From positions 1,178,001-1,242,000 of the forward strand of contig OZ037888.1 in the NCBI GenBank assembly GCA_964035575.1: a stretch of 64,000 bases of DNA. Reading direction: 5' to 3'. The translations under genes and the position numbers were made by a program. The notes under the pieces were generated by a model that saw only the letters and a program-made list of their open reading frames with translations, was not told the DNA's origin and ran no database searches. How positions within the stretch are numbered: position 1 is the first letter of the stretch; the number at the start of each line of letters is the position of its first letter. Below are positions 20,561 through 31,292 of this stretch, piece after piece. The DNA is from Rhynchopus sp. YZ270_cl-10 (taxonomy: Eukaryota > Euglenozoa > Diplonemea > Diplonemida > Diplonemidae).

Positions 20561-21928
20561 TTAACCCTTTAGCCCCCAGCTGGACATATATGTCCAAGCA
20601 AATCCCAACGAGCAATGGGAAAAGTTCTACTCATTTTCGTAAAAACATTTTTTATATTTTGAAAGATTTTGCGCCGATCTTTCAAAAGAAGCAAGAATCA
20701 AAAAGTTTTGTGCATCGGGTATATCTTTGGATGCTGGAGGGAAGGCGGGACTGCCACAGAAAATCATGTTTTTTGACCAACACCCCCTGAAATATCCCTC
20801 CTAATACCACTAGGCTATTAATGGAGTTCTACTCATTTTCAGAAAAACATTTTTTTATATTTTGAAAGATTTTTCACCGATCTTTCAAAATACGCCATCT
20901 AAGAACACTTTTATGCATCTGGGTTTTCCTTGGATGTCGGGGAGCGTGAAAAAGTACGGGAAAAAGTCACTTTTCCAGAGCCTCCATGTGATCAAAAATT
21001 TTCTACTCGTTTTCGTGGAAACACTTTTTTTGTGTGGAAAGATTTCGTTCGCATCTTTCAAAATACGCAAAAATCGAAAACTTTTATGCATCTGTGATAT
21101 CCTCGGATTTTGGTGAGATTTTACCACCAAAATCATGATTTTTAACATTGCTAAGGTCGCAAGGCTAGTAGGGTTGATAAGTAGGGTTCTACTCATTTTC
21201 GTGAAAAGATTTTTACATTTTTGGAAAGATTTGATGGCAAATCTGTCAAAAGAAGCAAGAATCGAAAACTTTTGTGCGTCTGAGTGCACTTTGGAAGTCC
21301 GTGAGAACCACCACCAAAATCACTGTTTTTTCTGCCTTATTCCCACCCAGAACACACTATAAGCCGGGTTTTCACTATTTTTTCGTATTTTAGAGTGCTT
21401 TTTTTGTGAATTTTCGGCACACAGGGTCGTTCTGACCCGTTCTGGGGGTGTTTCGGACCTGTAGATGCCAAAAAACGTGAAAAAAATCGCATTTTTACGT
21501 GTGTAATGGTGTTTCAGTGTAAATCGTTAGGGAAATCGATTTTTAGACATGCTGCTAACAGAGCTACACTCATCTAAGTTGGGTTCTACTTGGACTTTTT
21601 GCTCGATTTTTTTTTCTTTGGAAAGATTTTGTGGCGAATCTTTCAAATAAAGCAGTTTTTGGGCGGCAATAATTTACTAGGGTTGTCTCGGCAGGTAGAG
21701 AGAGTAAAAAATCAAAAGGTCAATTTTATGCTCACCTCATTTTGGGGATAACATTTTTTTTCGAAAAAAAACTTTAAAAAATGGAATTGAAAGCCGTGTT
21801 CAAAATCTTTCAATTGCGGCCAGGTACGATCAAAAATTTGCATCTGGGGTCCCCTTACCGGTTGGAGAGCCCCAAAAACCAAAACTCAAAAGTGGGTCGA
21901 AAATCTGGCCTGGGGGCTAAAGGGTTAA
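20561..21928. mobile_element. piggyBac-like non-autonomous element with TTAA ends
   Basis: The left end TTAACCCTTTAGCCCCCAG (20561-20579) and its exact reverse complement at 21910-21928 form perfect 19-base inverted ends. Each includes a TTAA. TTAA duplication and a CCC start are hallmarks of the piggyBac superfamily. The 1.36-kb interior has no transposase-like frame. Instead it holds about five degenerate direct repeats (see the separate entry). A perfect 14-base palindrome, GGACATATATGTCC, lies just inside the left end. It probably moved using a transposase encoded elsewhere. Confidence 0.8.
20626..21660 (+). repeat. Degenerate direct repeats inside the piggyBac-like element
   Basis: Units begin with GTTCTACTCATTTTCGT near 20626, 20826, 21001, 21187 and 21588. 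Each continues with a T-rich run, TTTGGAAAGATTT, then ATCTTTCAAAA (a small hairpin with the AAAGAT segment) and, in the first four, a GCATCTG-like block. Spacing is about 180-200 bases for the first four, with a longer gap before the last. Confidence 0.7.
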
Positions 21929-21949
21929 AATAAAGCCCCCCTTTTTTTC

Positions 21950-22011
21950 GGTCATATACCAAGGTACACTGTCACGAGAGGGCTTTGTATTTCAACTCTA
22001 CTTTTTTTTTT
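21950..22011 (+). repeat. Family A copy beside the piggyBac-like element
   Basis: It has CCAAGGTACACTGTCACGAGA, GGGCTTTGTATTTCAA and a T tract. It starts about 20 bases after the right TTAA. Confidence 0.65.
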
Positions 22012-22221
22012 GCTTTGAGAGCAATGTGGTGCTGTGGAAGCGCTTTCAAACAGGAACAAGCAAAAATAATCCCACTCTCCGTTGTTTTCTTCCTCTCCAT
22101 GTTTTTTTTTTTGGGGGGCGTTGCTGAAGGGACAACACTTGTATTTGTAAGGTCTTTGAAGTGTTTCGGCACTGTTCAGGTCAGCATGCACCCCCCTTAG
22201 AAAGAATAATAACAACCCTTT

Positions 22222-22266
22222 ACATCTGTCCAAAGCACACGAGGCTTCGGCTTATCCTTTCACCCT
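22222..22266 (+). repeat. Family B, diverged copy
   Basis: AAAGCACACGAGGCTTCGGCT, then a pyrimidine-rich end. The hairpin arms differ from the main form. Confidence 0.4.
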
Positions 22267-23074
22267 TTTCATTTGTATCGTTAGCCTGTTTTTTTTCCTT
22301 TTTGGTGTTATGTGCAGGGTAGTAGCTTGAAAGGTGCACTTTTCGAATGTTGCTGGTTTGCTGGTTTAGAAAAAATTTTCCCCGGTTGAAAGCGGTCGCC
22401 GCGCGCTTCGCGCGCGCCTCCCTGCCAACCATAAAGTGGAGAGGCAAAGGGTAAATTTTGCGAGACAACAAAGAAAATGGAATATAATCCTGTGTCAAAG
22501 GAGCTTGGTCTTGCACCTTACGTTCCACTAAGTACAGTCTTCCAGAAACAGGGGCTGTTGCAACGATGGGTCATTTTGAAAAAAACGGTCAACTTTTTGC
22601 AGCCTTGGTCAAGTTGCATTTGTGGCTGCAAAATGCAAGGAGGTTCCCGAAGACATAAAAAATAAGATAAAATGGCGCCGCAGGCGAAAAAAATTAGGGT
22701 ATAGTGCAAAACATGCAGCTTTTTACACCAGAGTCGCTCAATTAACCCTTTTTAGGGGTTCGCTTACGTGTGAGGCTTTCTTCTGTGAGTGGGGAAGTGG
22801 TGCGGGGGCGACGAAAAACTGAATCCTGAATCCCACTTTTTTATTTTATTTTTCCCCAAACCAGTAAACCAGCTCGTTCTGGTTTTGAAACCAGCAAAAG
22901 TACCCAAGCTATTTCCCTGGTTATGTGTCCACAGCAGCATGTTGTCACCTTTCAACTTCACTTCGTTTTGTGTCAGTTTGATGTTTTCCTCCCCACAACC
23001 CACGACCCAACCCCATCCCCTCCCTGCCCCATGTACTCAGATGTTATTAAAATAGGTAGATTTTTTTTTTGCTA

Positions 23075-23122
23075 AGGTGACTAAGCACGAGAGGCTTAGG
23101 TTCATCTTATAAACTTTTCTTT
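23075..23122 (+). repeat. Family B, typical copy
   Basis: AAGGTGACTAAGCACGAGAGG followed by CTTAGGTTCATCTTATAAAC. Essentially identical to the copy at 31505. Confidence 0.7.
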
Positions 23123-23260
23123 GTTTTGTTTTGAAAAGCTTGTATTTAAGGTTTAGACATGTTTGTGATGTAGCGTCTGGTCCCAGAGAGAGAGAGAGAG
23201 GCGTGCATTCTTTCATCTTTTTCAGCTTTTATGTTGTTTTCTTATTCTGTTCTTTTGTTT

Positions 23261-23378
23261 AGGTGGCAAACGCGTGGATTGGCTGAGGCGCATCTTACAA
23301 ACATTTCCTTTTAGAGGTTCCCTGTCATTGTACTAAGGTACACTGTCACGAGCGGGCTGTTGTATTAAGTTTTTTTTC
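23261..23378 (+). repeat. Composite B-A repeat, copy 1
   Basis: A B variant (AGGTGGCAAACGCGTGGATT, then GGCTGAGGCGCATCTTACAA) runs straight into an A copy (AAGGTACACTGTCACGAGCGG). The same order and the same variants occur at 61591-61770, so B and A travelled or were duplicated together. Confidence 0.7.
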
Positions 23379-23813
23379 TGGTCAGCAGTTCTGTCTCTGT
23401 ATTGTAACGCCGCCATGCTATTTAACAACGTGTTTATGCCGCACGAGGCATCGTTCACGCTCTTTTTTTTCTTCTTCCTTCTGTCAGGCACTTCCCGCCT
23501 TTATGCATTGTGGTGCTGTGCGGAAGTAGACCCTTCCTGTACCTGACGTGGGCATTCTGTCGATACTACATAAAAAAAGCGTATTTTATTTGTCTATTTT
23601 TCTGATGCGGTCAGCCGTAGACAGGTGCACCCTGGGATGTATTGCAACGATGATACCCCCTTTTCTATCTTCTATTCTTGGTGTTCTGCATATTCGTGGT
23701 GGTACCTAGGCAGTCCTAAGGTACGGTGCGTTCATGTGCTCGTTCGTGTATTTTTTTTCTTCCCAACCACCAAACAACCAGGTTTTGGCACGACAAATAA
23801 GTGTTTGCAAAGC

Positions 23814-25379
23814 ATGGCTAGGGTAGTGTTGGTCGCGATGGCTGCCAGCTGGCATGTTGGCATCGAAGCAGTTACAATCCCTTCAGCCCTAGGCGACGCT
23901 GACGTCTGCGCTGGGCAGAACATGGACGATGTGATTGCGCGGTACGCCCCTGAAGTATACTTCCACGAGAAGGAGCGCTACTTCCCTGTCTCTGTGGAGG
24001 ACTTCCTTGCTGGCAGCGAGCTGCGCGACCCTTCGCACAACATCATCCTGCACAATGTGGATGTGAATACGGACCTTGAGGTGCACAGCACCGGACAGGA
24101 GAACTTCCTGCACCTGCGGAACACCAACCCCGCCACTACCGACGACTGGCAAAACGCAGTGTACCACGGCGACACGTCCGGCACTGCACCGATGTACGTG
24201 TCCACTGTTGTTGAGCAGGACTTCGTGAACGTCAACTACCACATCCTGCACGCCTACAGCGGTCCACAGACAGGCGAGTTCCACGGCGAATTCTTCGTCC
24301 CCGGAGCAGGCCAGCACCAAGGCGACTGGGAAGGCTTCTCCGTCAAGCTCGACAGATCCTGCAACAGGGCAAAGGCGTACGGCTACAAAAACCATGGGGA
24401 CATCGAGTGGTTCAAGCCCGGCTCGCAAGGTGTCGAGTGGAGCACGCATGCGAAGGTGTACTCCTCGCTCCACACCCACGCAACGTACAACCATGCAGGG
24501 CGTTTCACGAAGCACGAGGTGGACCTCTGGCTCCTGGGCACGGTGTCCATTGGAGACCTGACGATGGGGTCCAACCAGCTGGGGAACACTCCCTTCCGCC
24601 CGAGGGAGTATGTGTACCTCAACGCCGTGCGCCCGAAGTGGGTGGAGTTCACCGGGCGCTGGGGCTCTGTGAACGACAACGTTCCTGCGGGGACTGCCGT
24701 GGGTGTGTACAACCCTGAGCTGAACGCGCTGCAGCAGGCGGCCTCTGCTGGGCAGGTTGTGGCGGACTGGATCTCGGGGCATGGGGACACCACAGGGCCC
24801 GACGCTCCATGGCACGCAGGGACGTGGAGCAAGGTGACAGAGCTCATCAACGGGGTGGACCCATACTGTGCACGTGGCAGTGAGACTGTGAGCACTTCCT
24901 GGAACGCAGACATCGGGGGGTGCGGGATGGAGAACTGCGAAGATCGCTACACAAAGGACACAACAGAGAAGTGCTGGCAGCACTGCTGGGACACACCTGG
25001 ATGCAATGCGTACTCCTTTGAGCTGGTGCCGAACCAGCACCCCATCTGCACGATCTACAGCCACACAGGCATGAACCAGATTTGGACAAACCAGGTCCTC
25101 TGCCGCCGTCTGCATTGCCCTGCAGGCAGTGTGTTCTGGGGCACGCAGCAAGGACAGTTGACGCTGAAAAACTTCAAGGAGTGTGGCTTCAGTGGCTGCA
25201 TGCCGCACGTTCCCAATATCGAGACGTGCATGCACATGTGCCAGCTGCACAGCAACTGCCGCAGGTTCACGTGGACACCACGTGTGGACATTGCAGAAGG
25301 ACCCCACCACAACATCTGTACCCTCAGTGACGACACCATGCCTGAGCCCAGGATCCACTCGATCACATGCAATGTGTAG
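23814..25379 (+). CDS. Secreted VPS62-like protein with PAN/apple-like C-terminus
   Basis: A single-exon gene of 521 residues. The first 20 or so residues (MARVVLVAMAASWHVGIEAV) look like a signal peptide. Residues 30-345 match the VPS62 family found in fungi, plants and oomycetes: RYAPEVYFHEKERYFPVSVEDFL, GDWEGFSVKLD, PWHAGTWSKV. The C-terminal 150 residues have two cysteine-rich modules (about 350-435 and 440-521) with the spacing of PAN/apple-like domains, which often bind proteins or sugars. The fusion suggests a secreted or vacuolar surface protein. The start was chosen because it follows a pyrimidine tract and an AG at 23780-23781; the frame is open further upstream but lacks a leader there. 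The biochemical role of VPS62 proteins is unsettled. Confidence 0.8.
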   Translation: MARVVLVAMAASWHVGIEAVTIPSALGDADVCAGQNMDDVIARYAPEVYFHEKERYFPVSVEDFLAGSELRDPSHNIILHNVDVNTDLEVHSTGQENFLHLRNTNPATTDDWQNAVYHGDTSGTAPMYVSTVVEQDFVNVNYHILHAYSGPQTGEFHGEFFVPGAGQHQGDWEGFSVKLDRSCNRAKAYGYKNHGDIEWFKPGSQGVEWSTHAKVYSSLHTHATYNHAGRFTKHEVDLWLLGTVSIGDLTMGSNQLGNTPFRPREYVYLNAVRPKWVEFTGRWGSVNDNVPAGTAVGVYNPELNALQQAASAGQVVADWISGHGDTTGPDAPWHAGTWSKVTELINGVDPYCARGSETVSTSWNADIGGCGMENCEDRYTKDTTEKCWQHCWDTPGCNAYSFELVPNQHPICTIYSHTGMNQIWTNQVLCRRLHCPAGSVFWGTQQGQLTLKNFKECGFSGCMPHVPNIETCMHMCQLHSNCRRFTWTPRVDIAEGPHHNICTLSDDTMPEPRIHSITCNV

Positions 25380-26018
25380 ATGTTTAGTAAAAGTAAAGAT
25401 GCGAGACGCGCGAGGATGCATCTCTTGTTTCCTTTCGCTAGCGTTCGGTGGATTGAGACAGCTAAGCGTCTCGTAGCTTACAAAAATCTGTTTTCGTAGC
25501 TCTTTTTTTTGAGGCAGCGCAAAGGTTGCCCCAGCCCCCCTTTTCTGATCAGGGCATTATGCTTTGGTTTTGTTTTATTTTTGTTTTGTTTGGACCCGGC
25601 ACAAAGCAGGCGCAGAGCACCTTGTTGCCGTCTCTCAGTCCAAGCATTTATTATACTATTTCCTGTCAACTTGCGATATTTCTGTGGATTGGTAGTTAGA
25701 AAACCTTCACTGCGGACGACTGCTTATACCCCCAAGGTAAATGGCTCAACTCCACAATTCTTTTTTTGAAAGAAATTTTCAACACATTATTTTAATGAGG
25801 CGTTTTGCGCTATCCACTTCACTTTTTATTTTTCACCCTCCACCAACGTTTATTTTTCTCTTTTTTTTCTGTTTAACGTGACGGCCTTTTTCCCAGATTT
25901 GGGGTTTTTTTCGGGGGTACAGAGGACAAAAGCTCAACCGCGTACCCCCTCGAAATATCCAAAAACTCACGGGGGTACGCGTGTACCCCCTGAACCCCTT
26001 TTAAAAAAAAGGCCTTGC

Positions 26019-26066
26019 GTGACGAAGCACACATGAGGCTTCGTCATCATCGCATCAACTTTTCTT
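26019..26066 (+). repeat. Family B, diverged copy
   Basis: TGACGAAGCACACATGAGG, then CTTCGTCATCATCG and CAACTTTTCTTTCG. The arms GACGAAGC and GCTTCGTC still pair, so the hairpin is conserved while its sequence has changed. Confidence 0.5.
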
Positions 26067-26769
26067 TCGTTTGCTTGCCTTCGAAACCCTACTTCCAACC
26101 TAGGACCGGAACACCGTGGATACGTAGCATCCATCATGTGTGTTGTGCCTCACAGCCACTACACACGCCGTGTCTGTTAGCAGTAGCCATTTTCCACTGC
26201 ACTGAATGTGTTCCGGTTAAGCTCGCAACTCTCCCGCGGAAGGTGGGCAATTGTGGAAGCGAACACCAAGCCACCTTTATTTTTTTCCCTCCCGTTTATA
26301 GTCTTTTGAACAACAAGCAAGAGTAATGAGTCTCTCGAGCAATTTTTTTTTTGCCGACATTTGAATCTGTACGGGCAACGTTGAGGCAACGACGCTTCTA
26401 TAAAAAATACGATCGGGAACACAACAACAACAACAACACAACTGAAGCAAATTCTACCACGTTCCGTTCGTTTAGTGAAAATATGCCCTTCCGTGCTCTC
26501 TATTTGAAACATTTGGATTTTTTTTTTGTTAGGCTCGGCAGGCGGCTTAGGTTCATCGTACAACGTTTTTCCCATCCCCATCCCCATTCCCCCCTCCCCT
26601 TTTTTTTGTCGTGTGTGTGGTTTTACGTTTTTGGTCGTTTTCTCAAAACTCATGGAAAAAAGACATAAAATTTTGCGGGTGTTTCGTCATAACGCAAAAT
26701 ACTAGACTTTTTCCTCTTGGGTGACTGCGGTGGGTTTTTTTCTTTCGCTTGTGGAAAAGATGTTTATGG

Positions 26770-26865
26770 GTGAGACGTATTCATCTTACAACGTTTCTCT
26801 TTTCTTTAGGCGTAGGTGACTAAGCACGAGAGGCTTAAGGTTCATCTCACAAGCGTTTCTTCGTT
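26770..26865 (+). repeat. Family B copy with a preceding half-copy
   Basis: A 3' half (GTATTCATCTTACAACGTTTC) is followed by a complete unit (AGGTGACTAAGCACGAGAGG, then CTTAAGGTTCATCTCACAA). Confidence 0.6.
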
Positions 26866-27435
26866 CTGGTGGTTTACCACATCCCTAGCGACATACCACA
26901 TGCAACAGAGAAACAACCAAAAACACAAAAAAACCCCCCCGTCAAATAAAAGGCCTTTTTTGTGCAGATGCAACAGTGAGTGGCATAACATTGTTTCATA
27001 CGAACCCCCCCTTCAAAAAAAGCAGGACACCGTTTCTGTCTATTTTACTCAACCAAAAGGTTTTTTTTTTTTTTTTGTGCAGATGTGTCAAAAATCTGCT
27101 CTTCCAAATGAAACGCATTTTTCAATCACAAAAAAACGAACCCCCTACCCAGATTGCTCCCTTTTCGTTTCGTTTCTCCGACAATTTCTCCAAAAGGTGT
27201 CTGTTGCTCATTTTTTGTTGTTCTGTTGCCGTCATCTGTTCTTCTCTTTGTATCATCTGCTGGCCTTGGGGTCCTGGGGTATCGTGTGTTCGGACAGGTA
27301 ATCCTCATTTTCAGCGTCATTGTGTGCGTCATGCCGACTGACCCCTCGCATGTCGTACCAACTCATGGAAGGTGTCTGTTGATCGTTGTAGCAGTAATCT
27401 GGAACGCACTGAGGAGGAGAGGAGGAACATCTTGA

Positions 27436-28239
27436 AGAGGCACCAGAAGATGTTCGGGGTTCTTTAGTCCTGATACTCGTGTTGGTACTCGCCTTCCGCT
27501 TACGCTTTTGCCCCTGCGAACTTCTGCCTTTGGCTGAAGGCTTCTTAGCTGCTGGCTTCCTGATGGAAGTTTCCCGCCCTATGCTTGGCCAGATTCCTGG
27601 CGTGCCGTTCCAGCTGTTCTGCTGAAGCGCTGCACTCCTTACTGTTTTTTTTTGAATTGGCTAACACCGGGACTGTTCCTCGTGAGCCAAGCGGGGATCC
27701 TTAAATTCGCGCGAAACTTCGAGAGTTCCTGTAACCAGCCACGAGCTTTGTCATTTTTTTACGGGTTTCGACAGCGAGCTCGCCCTCGTTGTTGGGGTCT
27801 TTTTTTTCCTCTTTCAGGAACGACATGTACCAGCCGTACGTAATCACCGCGCAATTCAGGAGTGGCAGTTTGTCGTCATCAAGCAACACAGACAAGGCGG
27901 AAGATGCTCTCTGGAGGTCACCGCGTTCTTCGGTCTCTATCAACGACCTCTGCACAAACACATTGCACAGCGACTCGAACTCCCATCCGTACTTAGTTCC
28001 GACCAATCGCTAATTATGCGAACTGCATGCAGCCACCCTTATACGCCAGCGAGGTCTGCCGTACACATAGCCGCGTTCTCATGGTCGAGAGTCCTCGCCT
28101 TCGTGCGGATGTCGAGTGGCGCCAACACATCGTTGGCGTCTTCCACTTTGCGGAGCTTGTCCGCACTTCCCCCACCCTCTGATACGCGGACGTCCGCAAC
28201 TTCTTGAACAATGCGTCCGCTGATGGCACAAGAGTTCAC
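27436..28239 (-). pseudogene. Coding-like minus-strand relic of unknown origin
   Basis: On the minus strand, stretches of plausible protein lie in the same order. One peptide covers about 28239-28042 (rich in charged residues, with VEDANDVLAPLDIRTKAR). A 101-residue stretch covers 28006-27704, including KYGWEFESLCNVFVQ and LPLLNCAVITYGWY. A lysine/serine-rich segment extends to about 27436. No single frame spans them, so this is either a broken gene or exons of an intron-bearing gene. No family is recognised. It is the only substantial minus-strand coding-like signal outside the LINE and the 49.8-50.4 kb intron. Confidence 0.3.
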
Positions 28240-28428
28240 CTAAGACACAGCCAGTGTCTCGTACTTCACCCCACGGGCCTTGCGCGCGCCTGCGGGCAGT
28301 ACGGGCACCTTACCACGGGCACAGTCGACGTTGTACACCGCCTGGAGGGACTCGATGTACCACTTCCCCATGACCTCCACACCTTAGCAACACAACCAAC
28401 CCCTCCTCCCCCCCCCCCCTCCTCCCTA

Positions 28429-30062
28429 ATGGAGGATGTGAACATAAAACTGACGCACGTTGGGTGCAGGAAGTGTGAGGACATTGGGGGGCAGTATGCT
28501 GTTGTGACGCGAGATCCTACTCCAAAAAGTGCGATTGACACTGACGAGCAGGGTAATCCTGATCCGGGCTTGCTGGGGCGGGGGACGTTTGGTGTTGTCC
28601 GGCGACGACGGAAGGCAGACGATACGGGCGCACCTCTCATGGCCGTGAAGGAGATCCAGAAGAAGCCTTTGTCTGAGAACCCACAGCTCTTTGTGCACAC
28701 CCTGGTCGAGCTTTCTGTTCTAAAGTGTTTAAAGCACCCCGGGTGCATCACCCTCACGGACCTTCTCCACTCCGACAGCACCCTCTACGTGGTGACACCC
28801 CTCTTCGGCACAACGTTGTACAGCGTCATCGCGAAGGACGGCGCCTTCTCGCTCACAACAACCGCGTTCATCATGAAGCAGCTTCTCGAGACACTCCACT
28901 ACCTCCACGTCCAGCTCACCATTGTGCACCGCGACGTCAAACCCGAGAACATCCTCATCTGCAAGGACACCATGAAGATGAAACTCATTGACTTCGGCCT
29001 TGCCAAATTCATTGGCCAAGCTGCGATCGACGCTTCATGCCCTTCCCCAGGCATCGCCGTCACCCCTGGGACGTGCACTATACCTTACGCAAGCTTAGAA
29101 GTCATTGATGCGATGCTCGCTGGAACACAGGTCAACCAAGGAAAGAGGAAGTGGACAAGCAGACGCGGAGGGCTTCCCAAACTGGATATGTACGCAGCTG
29201 GGGTGGTGTGCTATGCGATGCTGTTCACGTGTCTGCCGTTTCCTACCATCGATGCAGAGAAGGCGCGGACACGAGAGGGGTTGGCAGTACTCAAGCAAAT
29301 TATGAAGCGTGGGGTGCGGTTTCCCGAGCGTGCACAGCACCTTCCCAGCCAAAGCTGTCTGCTCTTCATCATGCAACTCATGGACACAAACCCCGCCAAC
29401 CGCCCCACCGCCAGCGAAGCACTCAAACACGCGTACATAGACCTCCTCGCGCCCGCACCCTGCTCCACCCCAGGCGCCAATCCCACAACCCACACCGACC
29501 CTCAACCCACCCTCCCACCAGGCTCCGAAGTAAAAACCATCAACACCGTACACGGACAAGGTGTAAAAATCTCTGCACCCCCGAAAAAAGGCAAAAAGAA
29601 GGGTCCCAAGGGAGAGGGGAAGGGTAACACAACAAAGGGTGCGACAGATGTCATCAGCCCTCCTGAGGTTCGGGTGCAGGAGATTGAGCCGAAGGAGGAG
29701 GTGAAGGAGGATGGGGCAGGGGAAGGGGAGGGGGAAGGGGCGGGGGCAGAGGTGGTGGAGAAGAAGGTCGAGTCGCCGGTCCTCGCAGTGCCGCAGGTGA
29801 TAGAGTACACGGCGGTGCCATCGCCCATTCCGAATCCATCCAAGGCAAACTGTGAGTTCAAGGTATGTCACGATCTTTTGTCAAAGAAATTTTGCAGTAG
29901 GAAGCAGGGGCGTACTTAGCCTAAGATCCCTTTTTGAACCAACACCACACACCCACCCCACAGCATGGCTGGCACAACATCATGGACACGATATTGGATG
30001 ATGACGAGGAGCCTTCACCCGAAGGTGGTGTAGTATCGCAAGACGAGACACCTTCGTCTTAG
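28429..30062 (+). CDS. Serine/threonine protein kinase with low-complexity tail
   Basis: Two exons (28429-29862 and 29964-30062, phase 0) give 510 residues. The kinase domain spans about residues 46-340. Visible motifs are the glycine loop GRGTFGVV at 50-57, AVKE with K74, VHRDVKPENIL (168-178) and IDFG (187-190). A substituted APE region (YASLE, 220-224) and LDMYAAGVV of the F helix follow. The catalytic residues are all present, so it should be active. The tail (350-510) is first proline/threonine-rich and then lysine- and glutamate-rich, with no known domain. The domain resembles CAMK/Aurora-type kinases in layout, but I cannot assign a subfamily. An upstream open frame beginning at a TTG codon is not used; 28429 is the first suitable ATG, after a pyrimidine run. 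Confidence 0.88.
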
Positions 30063-30081
30063 AATCAGTGGGCAGTGGGAG

Positions 30082-30221
30082 CACGACGTGGTCCAGAGTC
30101 ACCTGAGTGAAATCACTTGTCATAAAAATGACAATCAAATGACATGTCACTTGTCAGAAATTTCACTTGTCATTTCACTTGTCACCATGACAAGTGGAAA
30201 TTGGTCCTGGACCACGTCGTG
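30082..30221. mobile_element. 140-bp MITE with perfect 15-base inverted ends
   Basis: CACGACGTGGTCCAG (30082-30096) is exactly complementary to 30207-30221. The interior consists of repeated CACTTGTCA / TGACAAGTG words in both orientations, so almost the whole element can fold. It begins 20 bases after the kinase stop codon and would probably be transcribed in that gene's 3' region. Confidence 0.75.
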
Positions 30222-30694
30222 AGGGTACGGGGTGAGGGGGGGAATGCGGGAAGTGGGCGGGCGGGGGGGAGAGCACAGTAGGTTCAACAGCATCGTCTCG
30301 TTGCGGTGAGTGTCCAGCCGGGCAGTAGGGGGCTTGTGTTTTCCCCGATTGTTAAATAAAATTTTTAAGTACCTTGAAGTCCTTTTTGTGAGGGTTGGAT
30401 GTCCCCCTCTAGTGGCCTTCTCAACTTACAAGGTATACAGGAAGGGGGTGGGAAGTGTGGGGTTTCCTAGTGTAGCATGTGTGCTGCGCTCAGAGGGATG
30501 AGGTGTGATGCTGTTATACAAAAACGCCAACGTCTAGTTTTTACTGCGATAGTACTTCAAAAGATGTGTGCAGGAGTATGGTTTCATGTTTTCAGGTTTT
30601 GTTTTTCTTTTGTTTTAGTTTTTTTATTGGGGGCTGTTGTTAGGGCGTACAGAATTAAAACCGAAATCCTAGAAAAAGCCCTGTAAAAAATTAA

Positions 30695-30748
30695 AATAGT
30701 GGAGTGCATCCTCGGGGTGCCTGCACTTTTCAACCAAGTTTTCAAAAG
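30695..30748 (+). repeat. Family C, copy 2
   Basis: AATAGTGGAGTGCATCCTCGG, then a diverged middle and CAACCAAGTTTTCAAAAG. Confidence 0.6.
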
Positions 30749-30982
30749 AGTGAGAGTGAGAGTGGGGGGTCCCCATGTTAGTACCGGCTTCTCTTTCTTA
30801 TACGATCTAAATGCAATCAAGAATTGTGTTATCAAACACGAACAAAATATTTTTTCTTCAAAATTGTGTGTGCACGTTTAGGAAGGCAACTTCCTCTTTA
30901 GCCCCGCCGACTCCATTTTTCTTGGAGCTTCCAGGGCCTACCTGGATATACTCCGTTCCCTGAAAGGAATGGTTAAAAAAAA

Positions 30983-31148
30983 AAGTGTCACCTCTCGTTC
31001 CCTCACCCCCCTTCTTGTAGTTGTTTGATGCATTGACGCTTCCACACACACTAAAATCACCTGTTGGGTGGTGTTGCGGAGCACGGTTGGGTGAGTGAAC
31101 GATGTGACACTTTCCGCTCACAAAGTAGTGTGCGTAAACAAACAAAAA
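30983..31148 (-). mobile_element. Foldback element E, copy 1
   Basis: Opposite in orientation to the copies at 37550 and 37985. Its conserved outer part is ACGCACACTACTTTGTG. The body is bounded by inverted GTGTCAC...CGTTC-CTCACCC arms. It is the most complete copy, containing both arms and the CAACAGGTGATTTTAG centre. Confidence 0.7.
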
Positions 31149-31292
31149 AAAACGTGTCAGATCTGATGTCTAATCTCTCGCCACACCTTGAGGGATGTGA
31201 CATTGCTGGAAGAGCGTAATCCCTAACCTCTTTTCTGAATAGGGGTGAGTACACAACTCACCTCTTTTTTGTGTGGGGCGATTGTAGATACG

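Larger units (their letters stand above)
21929..23813. other. Spacer between the piggyBac-like element and the VPS62-like gene
   Basis: No supported gene. It contains A copies at 21950 and 23321, B copies at 22222, 23075 and 23261, and a GC-rich palindrome around 22393-22420 (GCGCGC/TTC/GCGCGC). A 62-codon frame at 22477 has no recognisable features. Confidence 0.5.
25380..28428. other. Repeat spacer before the kinase gene
   Basis: Three kilobases of mostly T-rich DNA with B copies near 26019 and 26814, an (ACA)n run near 26423-26440, and CCCCC/TTTTT homopolymers. The last part (27436-28239) has a different texture, GC-richer and coding-like on the minus strand; see the separate entry. Confidence 0.5.

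Noticed and set aside
22477-22665. A 62-codon plus-strand frame
   Set aside because: Too short, no acceptor-like site close upstream and no recognisable features.
23889-25421. A 510-codon open frame on the minus strand
   Set aside because: It lies opposite the VPS62-like gene. Its translation is rich in valine, histidine and leucine with no domain, as expected for the shadow of a GC-rich gene.
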